Shown here: positions 16,040 to 25,092 of the stretch, piece by piece
How the letters are laid out: each line of letters opens with the position of its first letter
How positions within the stretch are numbered: position 1 is the first letter of the stretch
Assembly (NCBI GenBank): GCA_026390435.1
Contig: JAPLFY010000033.1
Coordinates: forward strand, 1-34,792
Length of the DNA stretch: 34,792 bases
Direction of reading: 5' to 3'
Source: Pseudomonadota bacterium
GTDB lineage: Bacteria; Bdellovibrionota_B; Oligoflexia; Oligoflexales; CAIYRB01
Notes under the pieces: model-generated
Seen by the model: only the letters and a program-made list of their open reading frames with translations
Database searches by the model: none
Told to the model about the DNA's origin: nothing
Program-made: the position numbers and the translations under genes

Positions 16040-17260
16040 TTGGCAATTTATTTATACAAAGGCTACGACGCGAAGACCGGTGCTGTCCGTAAGGGCAAGA
16101 TCGAGTCCGATACACCAAAAAATGCTAAGACGCGCCTACGGCAAAAAGATAAGATCATCGTCTCTGAGATCAAAGAAGAGGTCTCAATCGACAAAATCCG
16201 AGCGAAGAGGTCACTCTTCGCCCAGAGTGTCAAAGCGATGGATATCGCCATCATGACACGCCAGTTTGCCACGTTAGCGAACGCCCACATCCCGCTTGAC
16301 GAGTCTCTGAAGGCTTTGACCGCTCAGGTCGAGAGTGATGTTCTCCAGGGTACTTTGTCGGCGGTGCGCGAACAGGTATCTGAGGGTAAGAGTCTGGGTG
16401 ATTCGGTCTCGCAGTTTCCGGCCGTATTTAATCGGCTCTATGTGAATATGGTGCGGGCCGGCGAAAGCTCGGGGACCTTGGGTTTGGTCCTGGACCGGCT
16501 GGCGGTTTACATGGAAAAGCAGGAGAAGGCCAAGGGTCAGGTCATTAGCGCGATGATGTACCCATCGGTGATGATCTTGGCGCAGTTGTCACTGATTGGT
16601 TATCTCTTAGTTAGTCTCGTGCCTAAGCTGCAAAAAATCTTTGCAAGCCTTAAGGCGCCGCTACCCTGGTACACCAAGCTGACTATTGGCATTTCCGAGT
16701 GGTTGCAGAATTATTGGTTTCTGCTGCCGCTGATTGGCTTTGGTGTCTACACTTTTACTAAGCGTTGGCTCACTTCTGAAGCGGGGCGCCGCAAGTTTGA
16801 CCAGATGTCATTAAATTTGCCAATCTTTGGTCCCCTGATTATGCGGATGCAGGTGTCACGCTTTACCGAGACGCTGTCAACGCTGCTCGCGTCTGGTGTG
16901 CCGATCATTAAAGCGTTGGAGATCACGAAAAACGTCATCACCAATGTGGTCATAGCGGAAGTGCTAGAGGCCGCGAAAATCTCCGTGCAAGAAGGTCGGA
17001 GTTTAGGTCAAACTATCGAAAAAAGTAATCAATTTCCGCCACTTGTGTGCCATATGATCATGACCGGTGAACGTACCGGACAGCTAGAAGAGATGCTTGC
17101 CCACGTCGCCGTTGCCTACGATGCGGAAGTTCAGAGGAAGATTGAGGGCATGATTTCTTTGATCGAGCCGTTGATGATTGTCATGATGGCCGTATCTGCG
17201 GGTGGCATCATTGGGTCGATCATGGTTCCGATGCTTTCGATCATGAATCAAATCCGTTAA
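16040..17260 (+). CDS. gspF: T2SS inner-membrane platform protein GspF
   Basis: This 406-residue polytopic protein has two copies of the T2SSF domain. The first is around 70-190 (TRQFATLANAHIPLDESLKAL, then VNMVRAGESSGTLGLVLDRL) and the second around 275-395 (SRFTETLSTLLASGVPIIKAL, then HMIMTGERTGQLEEMLAHVA). Membrane segments follow each, the last near the C-terminus (MIVMMAVSAGGIIGSIMVPM). The start is a TTG at 16040 with GGAGTAGGTG upstream. GspF couples GspE to the growing pseudopilus. Confidence 0.93.
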   Translation: MAIYLYKGYDAKTGAVRKGKIESDTPKNAKTRLRQKDKIIVSEIKEEVSIDKIRAKRSLFAQSVKAMDIAIMTRQFATLANAHIPLDESLKALTAQVESDVLQGTLSAVREQVSEGKSLGDSVSQFPAVFNRLYVNMVRAGESSGTLGLVLDRLAVYMEKQEKAKGQVISAMMYPSVMILAQLSLIGYLLVSLVPKLQKIFASLKAPLPWYTKLTIGISEWLQNYWFLLPLIGFGVYTFTKRWLTSEAGRRKFDQMSLNLPIFGPLIMRMQVSRFTETLSTLLASGVPIIKALEITKNVITNVVIAEVLEAAKISVQEGRSLGQTIEKSNQFPPLVCHMIMTGERTGQLEEMLAHVAVAYDAEVQRKIEGMISLIEPLMIVMMAVSAGGIIGSIMVPMLSIMNQIR

Positions 17261-17360
17261 TCTATTACTAATGGCGCAGTGCTTAGACTGACTGTAGAGT
17301 TTGGCCAGAGAAGTAACTAACTCTGTTTCCTTCTGACCGGTTATTCTCAAGGAGAGTGGA

Positions 17361-17840
17361 ATGGTAGTCGTAATTCGTGCCGTAAAGAAAATTAAAGCTC
17401 GTTTAGATAGCGTCTTGCACCCGCAGTTCATCGCTCAGGGTGAGCGTGGGATGTCGCTGATTGAGATCATCATCGTCGTGGCGCTGCTCGGTACGCTCAT
17501 GGCTTATATGGTGTCCAACTTGATCGGTCAGTCGGAAGAAGCGAAGAAAGATGAAACCAAACTGGCGCAAGGGGTCATCTCCCAGAGCCTGCAGATGTAC
17601 CGGATTCATAACAACAAGTACCCTGGGGACTTGAAGGGAATGCTGACAAACCCAGGTGACGCGAAGAACTGGCGCGGGCCCTACATCGAGTCGAATAAGT
17701 TGAAAGATCCGTGGGGCAACGACTTCCACTACGAGTCAGATGGTCGCAATTATAAGATCATCTCACCTGGTCCCGACGGCACGGCTGGCAATGAAGATGA
17801 TATCAGTTACCCGGCTGAAGATAAGCCGAGTGGGACCTAA
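17361..17840 (+). CDS. gspG: T2SS major pseudopilin GspG
   Basis: The 159-residue precursor has a prepilin peptidase site after Gly30 (GERG then MSLIEIIIVVALLG), with Met at +1 and Glu at +5 as expected. The 30-residue leader is long for a major pseudopilin. The mature domain keeps the GspG features NKYPGDLKGM, KDPWGNDFHY and the Asp-rich PGPDGTAGNEDDIS, the loop that binds calcium in characterised GspG proteins. AAGGAG precedes the ATG. The 100-bp gap before it is the largest inside the T2SS run, so extra control of this abundant subunit is possible, but I see no clear promoter. Confidence 0.95.
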   Translation: MVVVIRAVKKIKARLDSVLHPQFIAQGERGMSLIEIIIVVALLGTLMAYMVSNLIGQSEEAKKDETKLAQGVISQSLQMYRIHNNKYPGDLKGMLTNPGDAKNWRGPYIESNKLKDPWGNDFHYESDGRNYKIISPGPDGTAGNEDDISYPAEDKPSGT

Positions 17841-17893
17841 GCCAGACTGCTGATGTAATTTCAGGTAGGCGGGAACTTCACCAAAAGGGCGTC

Positions 17894-18673
17894 ATGATCA
17901 AAGCTGCGAAGGAACGTAAGGGCCAGAGCGGCTTCAGTTTGATCGAAGTGATCGTCGTGATTGCCCTGATTGCTTTCGTCTACTCCGTGGCGATCCCTCA
18001 GTTCAATCTCCGCACCGGTGCTGAGGTGTCAACCAAGATGTCGCAGTTGGCCGGCGATGTGAGGGGTGCCTATGACATGGCGGTGCTCACTGGCAAGGCC
18101 TACCGAATCGTCTTTAAATTTAATTCTGGTGATTATTGGCTGGAAGAAAGCGATCGAGTTGATTTCCAGCTACCCGCAGATAAGATCGATCGCGAGATGA
18201 GTGAGTCCGAGGAAAAAGACGAGCATACGACGTTTGATTCTAGGTTCCAGCAGTTCACCGAGCTTGCTGGCCCGTCCGTTGCTGATCCGAAGGGAGATAA
18301 AGAAATACCACCGGCATCCCCTCTGCTTTCCGCTAAGTCTCGGTTGCGGCTACCATCTTGGTCTCGGGTCGAAGGCACTGAATGGGGGTCGCGAAGCATA
18401 GGGCCTTATTTGATGATCAAGGATATGCAGTGCGAGCATCACGGTCATAAACTCGATCTTGGTGAATTAGGAGCAGATGCTCATGCTATGCTTTATTTTT
18501 TCCCCAAAGGCTATGTTGAACGCGCAGTGATTCATGTCGCCTTTAAGAAAAGCGATATGGTCATAGACGAATCTCAAGAGCCATACACTATCGTCACCAA
18601 CCCTTTTGAGGGCACCGCCGAAGTGCTGCCAGGATACCGCGACATTGATGTTCACCAAGACAGAGACGACTAA
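17894..18673 (+). CDS. gspH: T2SS minor pseudopilin GspH
   Basis: Precursor of 259 residues. Cleavage is predicted after Gly13 (GQSG then FSLIEVIVVIALIAF), with Glu at +5. It is longer than the usual ~170-190 residues because of a polar, acidic insertion at roughly 95-165 (for example REMSESEEKDEH) in the globular domain. Assignment to GspH comes from its place between gspG and gspI and from the single N-terminal helix. Its 3' end overlaps gspI by 26 bp. Confidence 0.85.
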   Translation: MIKAAKERKGQSGFSLIEVIVVIALIAFVYSVAIPQFNLRTGAEVSTKMSQLAGDVRGAYDMAVLTGKAYRIVFKFNSGDYWLEESDRVDFQLPADKIDREMSESEEKDEHTTFDSRFQQFTELAGPSVADPKGDKEIPPASPLLSAKSRLRLPSWSRVEGTEWGSRSIGPYLMIKDMQCEHHGHKLDLGELGADAHAMLYFFPKGYVERAVIHVAFKKSDMVIDESQEPYTIVTNPFEGTAEVLPGYRDIDVHQDRDD

Positions 18674-19370
18674 GCGTCATCGTGAGGGAAGCTTTACGTT
18701 GATTGAGACGGTGATTGCTTTGGCGATCATTGCATTTCTTATTGTTGAAGTTGCGGTTGTTCAAGGCAATGCGATTATATTTTCTGACTACAGCCGCAAC
18801 ATCGGGCAGGCCACTTACCTCGCCCGGCGTGTCATGTCACAGGTGGATTATCATTGGCATACCAAGCCGTTTAAAGACTTGATTGTCAACCAAACAGCTC
18901 AGAAGTTTGAGGATTTTGACGAATATAATTATTCGCTTGAAATCAGTGAGTGGAAGTTCCCGTTTGTTAAACTGCTCGAGACGGCCCTCACGGGTGGCGG
19001 GAAGAAAAAAAAGGAAAAAGACTCCTACGAGAGTCGGGTCAGCGAGGTCGACACCAGTGGCATGAGTGGCATGGTTGAGCAGGTGGTAAAGCAGATCTTT
19101 GCGGACGAGCCGATTTTCTTGATCGCTAAGGTTGAGGTCTCCTGGCCGGAAGGAGCTCAGAGAAATTCCACGTCGATGACCTATTTACTCACGAATCAGC
19201 TCAAGTTGGATGAGGCGATCGGCAGCATGAAGGCGGTTTATGATCGATTGACCAAGCCACCGCCGAAAGCAGTCGTACCTGGGCAACCGGTACCTCCGCC
19301 ACCGCCACCGCCACAGAATTCAGATTATGATAATTCGGGTCAGCCGCCGCCGCCGCCGCAGGCAGAGTAG
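18648..19370 (+). CDS. gspI: T2SS minor pseudopilin GspI, proline-rich tail
   Basis: The start is taken at the ATG at 18648, giving a 15-residue basic leader and 240 residues in total. The hydrophobic segment FTLIETVIALAIIAFLI has Glu at +5 if Phe is +1, but the residue before it is Ser (REGS), not the usual Gly. The protein is far longer than typical GspI (~125) because of an internal charged stretch (GGKKKKEKDSYE) and a Pro-rich tail with runs of seven and five prolines. It overlaps gspH by 26 bp. GspI normally nucleates the tip complex with GspJ and GspK. Confidence 0.8.
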   Translation: MFTKTETTKRHREGSFTLIETVIALAIIAFLIVEVAVVQGNAIIFSDYSRNIGQATYLARRVMSQVDYHWHTKPFKDLIVNQTAQKFEDFDEYNYSLEISEWKFPFVKLLETALTGGGKKKKEKDSYESRVSEVDTSGMSGMVEQVVKQIFADEPIFLIAKVEVSWPEGAQRNSTSMTYLLTNQLKLDEAIGSMKAVYDRLTKPPPKAVVPGQPVPPPPPPPQNSDYDNSGQPPPPPQAE

Positions 19371-19439
19371 GTTTAGGGTAGGGGCGGGTAAGGGTTGGCG
19401 ACAGGGTCGCCTCAAGTGCAGTTAGATGGGAGCAGTAGT

Positions 19440-20216
19440 TTGGCAGATCGGTTCAGTCAAAATCAAATGAAGGCAGAATCCGGCTTTTCGCTGATCGAAG
19501 TAGTGATCACGATTGCGATTCTGATGACGTTGACTGTGGCTGTAGCCATGATGATGCGCAACGGCTTCGATGTTCGGCAGGGATTGTCAGATAAAGCTCG
19601 GGTAATGCATCGTTTGACTGTGAGCATGGAAAAGATCGGCAACGACCTGCAGCATACCTTTTATGTGTCGCCGCGTGACGGTGACCGCAACGGTATCGAT
19701 CGCACCGTGAAAACGCTGTTCAAAGTGGAAAAGTCCGGAGTTAATGGCGATAAGTTGGGGCTGACCACCATGACCCATCAACCGATGTTGGCGAATGCCT
19801 ACGAGTCAGACCTGACGATGGTTGTCTATCAACTGAAGGACTCCAAGACGGCGCCTGGCCGGCAAGATCTATATCGGGCAGAGACTCCGGTGATTCCGCT
19901 AGACATTAAAGAAGATCCGGCACCTCGGGTATTAGCTTCTGGTGTGAAGTCCTTTACCGTTGAGTGTTGGAACGGCGATCGCTGGTCAAAAGACGGCTGG
20001 GACACTAGTCGCAGCGAGACTCGCAATTTAATCCCCCGGCTTGTACGCGTTACAGTCGAAGCATACGTGATGGACCGCTTTGATGGGGATAGTCAGGATC
20101 CGGCCGTTGCTGACATAGCGACCGAAAAAATTAATACGGTGATTTATCTGACTCGTTCGATCGACTTTGCAGAGCTCAAAGAGCGCGATAAAAATATCCG
20201 CTGGGGAGCCTTGTGA
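19440..20216 (+). CDS. gspJ: T2SS minor pseudopilin GspJ
   Basis: Prepilin cleavage is predicted at AESG then FSLIEVVITIAILM, with Glu at +5. The TTG at 19440 is preferred because GGGAG lies seven bases upstream and it gives a 15-residue leader. The frame also allows a TTG at 19395 with no room for a ribosome site, or an ATG at 19467 without one. The mature domain contains GspJ-like strands such as SFTVECWNGDRWSKDGWD. Its TGA overlaps the GTG of gspK (GTGA). Confidence 0.88.
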   Translation: MADRFSQNQMKAESGFSLIEVVITIAILMTLTVAVAMMMRNGFDVRQGLSDKARVMHRLTVSMEKIGNDLQHTFYVSPRDGDRNGIDRTVKTLFKVEKSGVNGDKLGLTTMTHQPMLANAYESDLTMVVYQLKDSKTAPGRQDLYRAETPVIPLDIKEDPAPRVLASGVKSFTVECWNGDRWSKDGWDTSRSETRNLIPRLVRVTVEAYVMDRFDGDSQDPAVADIATEKINTVIYLTRSIDFAELKERDKNIRWGAL

Positions 20217-21529
20217 CTGATAAGAATGACAAATTAAACTCTTCGGCTGAGTCAGCCTCGCATAAGGTGCGGCGGCGCTTTCCGAAGGTTTATTTTGGCT
20301 TTCCGGTAGCCGATGATGTCGACGAAAATCCCTCGGATGGCGCCTCTCTCAGTTCCCAGAAACCTGGGCAAAGGGGCATTGCCCTGTTGATAGCGATCAT
20401 GATTACTTCCATCATGATGCTGTTTACGGGCGATCTAATTCTGTCTTCACGTGTGAATGTAACCTTAGCGACGCAGGTTAAGGACAACGTCAAAGCTGAG
20501 TACATGGTCAAGTCGGGCATGAATATTGCGACTCTGCTGCTCTCGTCAGATTTAGCCTATAAACTTTATCAGGCCCAACAAGACCCAAAGGCGCAGTTGA
20601 GTACGGGACTAGGTGATATTTGGACTGTCATGAACGGGTTGCCGCTGGGCGGTGAGACAGCCGAGATGATGTCCCAGTTTCAAAAAGAGTTTAATCTGAA
20701 CGCCGTCATGGATGATGACGTGCTCGCCAAGCTAAAAGAATTCGACGGTTTCTTCACGATTAACGTGACCGACGAATCCCAGCGTATCAACGTCAATAAC
20801 TGTTTTAGCGGTAAGTGCAGTCAGGTCATGCTGATGCTGGAGGCGCTCTTTTCCTGTCCGGCAGAAAAACAGTTCCTTGAGCAAAAGAAGTTGAACCCGC
20901 GGGAGCTTGCTTACCGCATTAAAGATTACATCAAAAAAGATCCAAAAGCTGATGAGCAATCGGGCTTTAACGACAAGAACGAGCCCTATCAGAGGCGTGT
21001 CCCCAAACAGATGGCTAAGTCCGCTCCGATCGATTCTGTGGAAGAATTACGCATGGTCGAAGGCTGGGACGCCGAACTACAGGCGGTGTTTGGACCGTAC
21101 ATTACGGGCTTTCCTCTGCAGCATGGATCGACGGATGCGAGTTCGTTTCAGATGAACATCAATACCTCTCAGCGCGGACTGCTCCAGTGTTTATTCCCGG
21201 AGACTAGGGGGGACTGCGCGGAGAAAGTCGCCCTGGCTTTGAAAAAGCGTGATGAAGAAGGTAGCAACATTAGTCAACCGGGCGAAAAGATCGCAGATAC
21301 CCTAAGGAACCTTTTGTGTTACGCCGGTGGTGATAATAATGGGAACACCGGCGAAGCAACCAATCGTGGCGGTTGGTTTAAGCAGTACAGCATGACCTAC
21401 CGTATTGAGGTCGATGGCACGGTGGGTGGCAGTAGCAAGCGACTGACTGCTGTGATTGAGCGGGTGATGCCGAATCCGCAGAAAAACGAACCCTTTGCTT
21501 ACCGTATCCTTTACTGGAAGGTGATCTGA
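20213..21529 (+). CDS. gspK: T2SS tip pseudopilin GspK
   Basis: This 438-residue precursor starts at the GTG overlapping the gspJ stop, with GGGGAG just upstream. Cleavage is predicted after PGQRG, leaving IALLIAIMITSIMMLF. The absence of Glu at +5 is normal for GspK, which caps the pseudopilus. The leader is about 55 residues, much longer than the usual 6-10, and charged. The large globular part contains the family segment FTINVTDESQRINVN. A ribosome site for gspL lies 40 bp downstream. Confidence 0.92.
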   Translation: MTDKNDKLNSSAESASHKVRRRFPKVYFGFPVADDVDENPSDGASLSSQKPGQRGIALLIAIMITSIMMLFTGDLILSSRVNVTLATQVKDNVKAEYMVKSGMNIATLLLSSDLAYKLYQAQQDPKAQLSTGLGDIWTVMNGLPLGGETAEMMSQFQKEFNLNAVMDDDVLAKLKEFDGFFTINVTDESQRINVNNCFSGKCSQVMLMLEALFSCPAEKQFLEQKKLNPRELAYRIKDYIKKDPKADEQSGFNDKNEPYQRRVPKQMAKSAPIDSVEELRMVEGWDAELQAVFGPYITGFPLQHGSTDASSFQMNINTSQRGLLQCLFPETRGDCAEKVALALKKRDEEGSNISQPGEKIADTLRNLLCYAGGDNNGNTGEATNRGGWFKQYSMTYRIEVDGTVGGSSKRLTAVIERVMPNPQKNEPFAYRILYWKVI

Positions 21530-21572
21530 TGAGAAAATGTAACATATGAGAAAATCAGGGAGATAGTCTCGG

Positions 21573-23246
21573 ATGCAACGCATCATCGGACTCGATATAG
21601 GCAGTTATTCGATCAAAGCGGTCGAAATTGTCAATACGTTCAAATCGTATGAGATTGCCAATTTTTACGAAAATATCATTCCACATGTGGATGAACTCGA
21701 CCCTGACGTCGTGATTCCCGCGTGTATGGAGCAGCTGTTTCAGGAAAATAATCTGAAGGCAGACCGGATTATCACGGCCATGCCTGGTCAGTATATTTCC
21801 AGCCGTGTGATGTCATTTAATTTTGCTGACCCACGGAAGATCGAAGCTGCGATCATGTCCGAGTTAGAGGATGCCGTACCGTTCAACATGGACGACATGA
21901 TCATCGACCACCAGGTCCTTGGTACCATGAATGGCATGACTGTGGCCTTGGCCGTACTCACAAGAAAGAACTTTCTTCGCAGTTTTCTCGAGCATTTGCA
22001 GCGGATAAATATCGATCCAAAGCTGGTTGATGTAGATAGCTTAGCGTTTTATAACCTGGCTCCTTATATCGAAGCGGCACCAGGTGAGTGTTGTGCTTTG
22101 ATCGATGTTGGCCATGAGAAGACGTCGCTTTGTATAGTCCAAGACGGCGTCTTACGGATGTTTAGGTCCATCAATCTTGGTGGCCGGTATTTGACTGAGT
22201 TTTTAGCACGCGATCTTGAAACTAATTTCTCAGAGGCGCAAAGAGTAAAGCACCGCGTCTCGCGAGTACTGTGCGACCAAGACTCTGGCTCTGACCTGAG
22301 TGGTGACGATAAAATGGTGGCTGAGCGGATGACTTTGGCAGCGAATGCCATAGTTAAAGAGCTCGGCCGAACATTTTATGCGTTCAAAACTTGGGAAAAA
22401 ACGCCGTTATCGCGTCTTTACGTATCTGGTGGCACGAGCCGAATTAAGAACTTTGACATCTATCTTCAAGAGCAGCTAGAGATTCCGGCTGAGCCCAATC
22501 GGATTGATAAAACAGATTTGCAGATTAACCCCGACCTAGCCAAGCACATGGCAATCATGCCTCAGAGTATAGCCATAGGTATGCGGGCGGTTGGGTCGGC
22601 CAAGAGGCACTCGCAGATTAACCTTCGTCAGGGTGAATTTGCCTTTGTCCAAAACTATGAATCAATACTGAAGAGTTCGGCCGTAGCCTTTCGGGTGGTG
22701 GCGGCAGCCATCGTCTTGATGTGCGTTAGCTATAGTGTGAAATACTGGTTTTATAAGCGCCAAATTGATGCCTTGCGGGTGCAGTATTTGAAGGAATACG
22801 TGCAAATCTTTCCTTCGGCAAAGAGTCAGTATGTTGCGGGTAAGTTCACCTTTGACAAGCTACGCAACGACTCCGTGCAGAAGCTGCAAAAAGAGATCAC
22901 TCTCAAGCACTCGGCCGTCGCCACATTTATCGAGGAAAACGCAGCAAGTCCAGCCCTTACTTTGCTGAAATCGCTGAGCGAGGTCATTCCGAAAGATGTT
23001 AAGCTGGACGTGACTCTTTATCAGTACAATACCCTGGCTACGGGCGGTGGTAAGTTGGTCATGCGCGGTGAAACCGACAGCTACGCATCAGTAGACAAGA
23101 TCCTAGACTCGGTGAAAAAATCTGCACTACTCAAAACTGTAGAGAATAAGCAGTCTAGCCCTAAACCAGGCACGGATAACAAGGTTATTGAATTTACTAT
23201 TAATGCGGACTATGCCGGGGATCCGGCCGCCGGTGCCAAAGCCTAA
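21573..23246 (+). CDS. gspL: T2SS platform protein GspL, PilM-like with PilN-like C-terminus
   Basis: Of 557 residues, the first ~350 form an actin-like cytoplasmic domain very close to PilM of type IV pili (IIGLDIGSYSIKAVEIV; AIMSELEDAVPFNMDDM; ALIDVGHEKTSLCIV; LYVSGGTSRI). One membrane segment follows at ~368-390 (VAFRVVAAAIVLMCVSYSVK), then a periplasmic ferredoxin-like part. This is the GspL layout, equivalent to a PilM-PilN fusion. It anchors GspE to the membrane and binds GspM. GGGAG lies 11 bases before the ATG. Confidence 0.88.
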   Translation: MQRIIGLDIGSYSIKAVEIVNTFKSYEIANFYENIIPHVDELDPDVVIPACMEQLFQENNLKADRIITAMPGQYISSRVMSFNFADPRKIEAAIMSELEDAVPFNMDDMIIDHQVLGTMNGMTVALAVLTRKNFLRSFLEHLQRINIDPKLVDVDSLAFYNLAPYIEAAPGECCALIDVGHEKTSLCIVQDGVLRMFRSINLGGRYLTEFLARDLETNFSEAQRVKHRVSRVLCDQDSGSDLSGDDKMVAERMTLAANAIVKELGRTFYAFKTWEKTPLSRLYVSGGTSRIKNFDIYLQEQLEIPAEPNRIDKTDLQINPDLAKHMAIMPQSIAIGMRAVGSAKRHSQINLRQGEFAFVQNYESILKSSAVAFRVVAAAIVLMCVSYSVKYWFYKRQIDALRVQYLKEYVQIFPSAKSQYVAGKFTFDKLRNDSVQKLQKEITLKHSAVATFIEENAASPALTLLKSLSEVIPKDVKLDVTLYQYNTLATGGGKLVMRGETDSYASVDKILDSVKKSALLKTVENKQSSPKPGTDNKVIEFTINADYAGDPAAGAKA

Positions 23247-23267
23247 GTCATCGGGCGCGGAGATATC

Positions 23268-23924
23268 ATGAGTGTCGTTGCGACATTTGCCGACAGATTA
23301 AAAGGTCAAATTCAGGTTAACCTGAAGGTGGCACAAAAACGCCTATTCGGCGTGAATAATGAAAAGCTAGATTTTCTCATGGACAGCTTTTACAAGCTGT
23401 CGTCGAATCAGCGTACGGCAGCGCTGGCTGGTAGCATAGGTGTCGTGTTTTTATTGGTCGTCATGGTCTTCGGGCTTTATTTTTCCCTGGTATCCCACCT
23501 AAAAAATGATCTGTCCTCTAGCTTTGCTGCGCTGCACGAGCTGCAGTCCAAAAAAGCGATGTATGAACAAGAAAATCGTAACTTTGAAAAGTTAGTGGAC
23601 ATGGTCGAGCGCAAGACCAAGCAAGTCAGTTTGAAACCATTTTTTGAGAAGATTGCCAACGAGCAGGGTGTCACTATCGAAGGATTAAGCGATAGCAAGT
23701 CGCCGCTCCCTGCGGATAATCCACTCGCCGAACGCTTCCAAGAAGTGCGCGTCGAGATGCGGATGCCCAATATTTCGATACCGCGCTTGCTGAGCTTTTT
23801 GGTCGAAGTGGAAAAGTCGAATAAGTACCTGCGAGTCCAGGATTTGCAGATCCGTGCCCGTTACGGCACGAAGCTGTATTTTGACAGTCAGGCAAAAGTG
23901 CGCGGATACGATAGCGACCGTTGA
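23268..23924 (+). CDS. gspM: T2SS platform protein GspM (PilO-like)
   Basis: This 218-residue protein has a cytoplasmic N-terminus, one membrane segment at ~49-75 (SIGVVFLLVVMVFGLYFSLV), a coiled-coil (ELQSKKAMYEQENRNFEKL) and a ferredoxin-like periplasmic end. That matches GspM/PilO. Identification rests on topology and on its place between gspL and gspN. GGAGATATC precedes the ATG. Confidence 0.8.
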   Translation: MSVVATFADRLKGQIQVNLKVAQKRLFGVNNEKLDFLMDSFYKLSSNQRTAALAGSIGVVFLLVVMVFGLYFSLVSHLKNDLSSSFAALHELQSKKAMYEQENRNFEKLVDMVERKTKQVSLKPFFEKIANEQGVTIEGLSDSKSPLPADNPLAERFQEVRVEMRMPNISIPRLLSFLVEVEKSNKYLRVQDLQIRARYGTKLYFDSQAKVRGYDSDR

Positions 23925-23999
23925 GATCGTTGAAATCGTTGAGATACTGCACTGATTTTCAGCAGCAGGTGAAAGATAGTGCTGCGCAAAGGGAGTCTC

Positions 24000-24944
24000 A
24001 TGAACATGCGAACGCGCAGGACGCTGCAAATTACCCTAATGAGCTTGCTGTTTGGGCTTAGCTTTATGCTGTTCCTTTTTTTGACCTTCCCCTACGAAGT
24101 GCTGAAAGAGGCAGTAGCGGCACAGATTTCAAAGGCCACCGGCTATAACGTACAAATCGGTGATATGTCAGCGGCATTGCCCTTGGGCGTGAAGGCAGAA
24201 GATATTCGGGTGGATTCGCCAAACGGATCAGCCAGTCTTGAAATCAAGGGACTGAAGGCGCGAGTTAGTGTGCTTGGCTTGTTTGCTGGCCAACTTGGGC
24301 TATCACTGGATGCCTCTGCGGGGAAGGGTGATCTAAGCGTCTCCGTAAACTTTAGTATTTTTGATTTGGTGGGCGGTAATCCGGCCCCCAAACGGCTGAA
24401 TATCGAAGCAAAAAACTTCCCTCTCGATGGTTTGGTGTCGTTTGCGCTGAACCTAGCGGCGTCGTCACCCACAGCCAATCCCATGGTGGCACCTCTGCTT
24501 TCCGCGGTTGGCGTATCAGCACTGCTTAACGGTAGTGCTGATTTCAAATTGGATGCAAAAAATCCAATTCAATCGACCGGAAATGCGGATTTGCATCTGA
24601 CTAACGCTGTTTTAAAGCTAAGCCATCCGTCTTTGGGTTTGCCGGATCAAGTATTTAAAAAGGCTTTGATTAAGGCAAAAGTTGAGAATGGGAGTGTGGT
24701 CATCGATCGTAGCTCTGGATTTATTGCGGAGGAACTCGAATTATTAGCGGATGGCAAAGTCATGCTGCGGTCTCAGCCAGGGGCCTCACAACTAGATATG
24801 AAAATTATTTTTAGGCTAAATGCGGGTTTAAAAGAGAAATTCGGCTTTTTGATCGATGCTATGACGGGTAGTGCCACCAGTGAGGGTAGGCTGACCATGC
24901 AGGTTCGTGGGTCACTAGACGAGCCGGCAGTGACCACTTTCTAA
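24000..24944 (+). CDS. gspN: T2SS protein GspN
   Basis: The ATG at 24000 is chosen over an in-frame GTG at 23979 because GGGAG lies four bases upstream. The 314-residue product has a membrane anchor at ~11-32 (TLMSLLFGLSFMLFLFLTFP) and a periplasmic part of repeated beta-strands with patterns such as VQIGDMSAALPLGVKAEDI and FAGQLGLSLDASAGKGDLS. This is the AsmA-like style of the GspN family found with many deltaproteobacterial-type T2SS. It closes the operon; a hairpin follows at 25002. Confidence 0.82.
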   Translation: MNMRTRRTLQITLMSLLFGLSFMLFLFLTFPYEVLKEAVAAQISKATGYNVQIGDMSAALPLGVKAEDIRVDSPNGSASLEIKGLKARVSVLGLFAGQLGLSLDASAGKGDLSVSVNFSIFDLVGGNPAPKRLNIEAKNFPLDGLVSFALNLAASSPTANPMVAPLLSAVGVSALLNGSADFKLDAKNPIQSTGNADLHLTNAVLKLSHPSLGLPDQVFKKALIKAKVENGSVVIDRSSGFIAEELELLADGKVMLRSQPGASQLDMKIIFRLNAGLKEKFGFLIDAMTGSATSEGRLTMQVRGSLDEPAVTTF

Positions 24945-25001
24945 AGTCTTTTACCGTCTGCCTAGTAACTATGGGCAGCCGGAAATCCGTACCTCTTTGA
25001 A

Positions 25002-25020
25002 GCCCGCTCCGGGCGAATTT
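25002..25020 (+). terminator. Possible terminator after the T2SS operon
   Basis: GCCCG-CTC-CGGGC is a perfect 5-bp stem followed by GAATTT(T). The T-run is short, so termination may be weak. It touches the -35 box of the next promoter. Confidence 0.45.
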
Positions 25021-25049
25021 TGACTTCACTCACCTCCATGCCCTAGAAT
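25020..25049 (+). promoter_or_regulatory. Sigma70-type promoter for the 25093-28008 genes
   Basis: TTGACT at 25020-25025, an 18-bp spacer, and TAGAAT at 25044-25049 fit a good -35/-10 pair. An A/T-rich stretch follows, and the first start codon is at 25093. Confidence 0.55.
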
Positions 25050-25092
25050 ATTATATAGATCATAAAATCTCATCATCACACGGCGTACCTCT

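Noticed and set aside
21527-21560. Direct repeat ATGAGAAAAT at the gspK/gspL junction
   Set aside because: Two 10-bp copies 7 bp apart are striking, but neither gives a usable frame and no known site fits; possibly chance.
23922-23948. Three 9-bp units TTGA(G/A)ATCG/TTGAGATAC after gspM
   Set aside because: A very short tandem repeat around the stop codon, most likely slippage without function.
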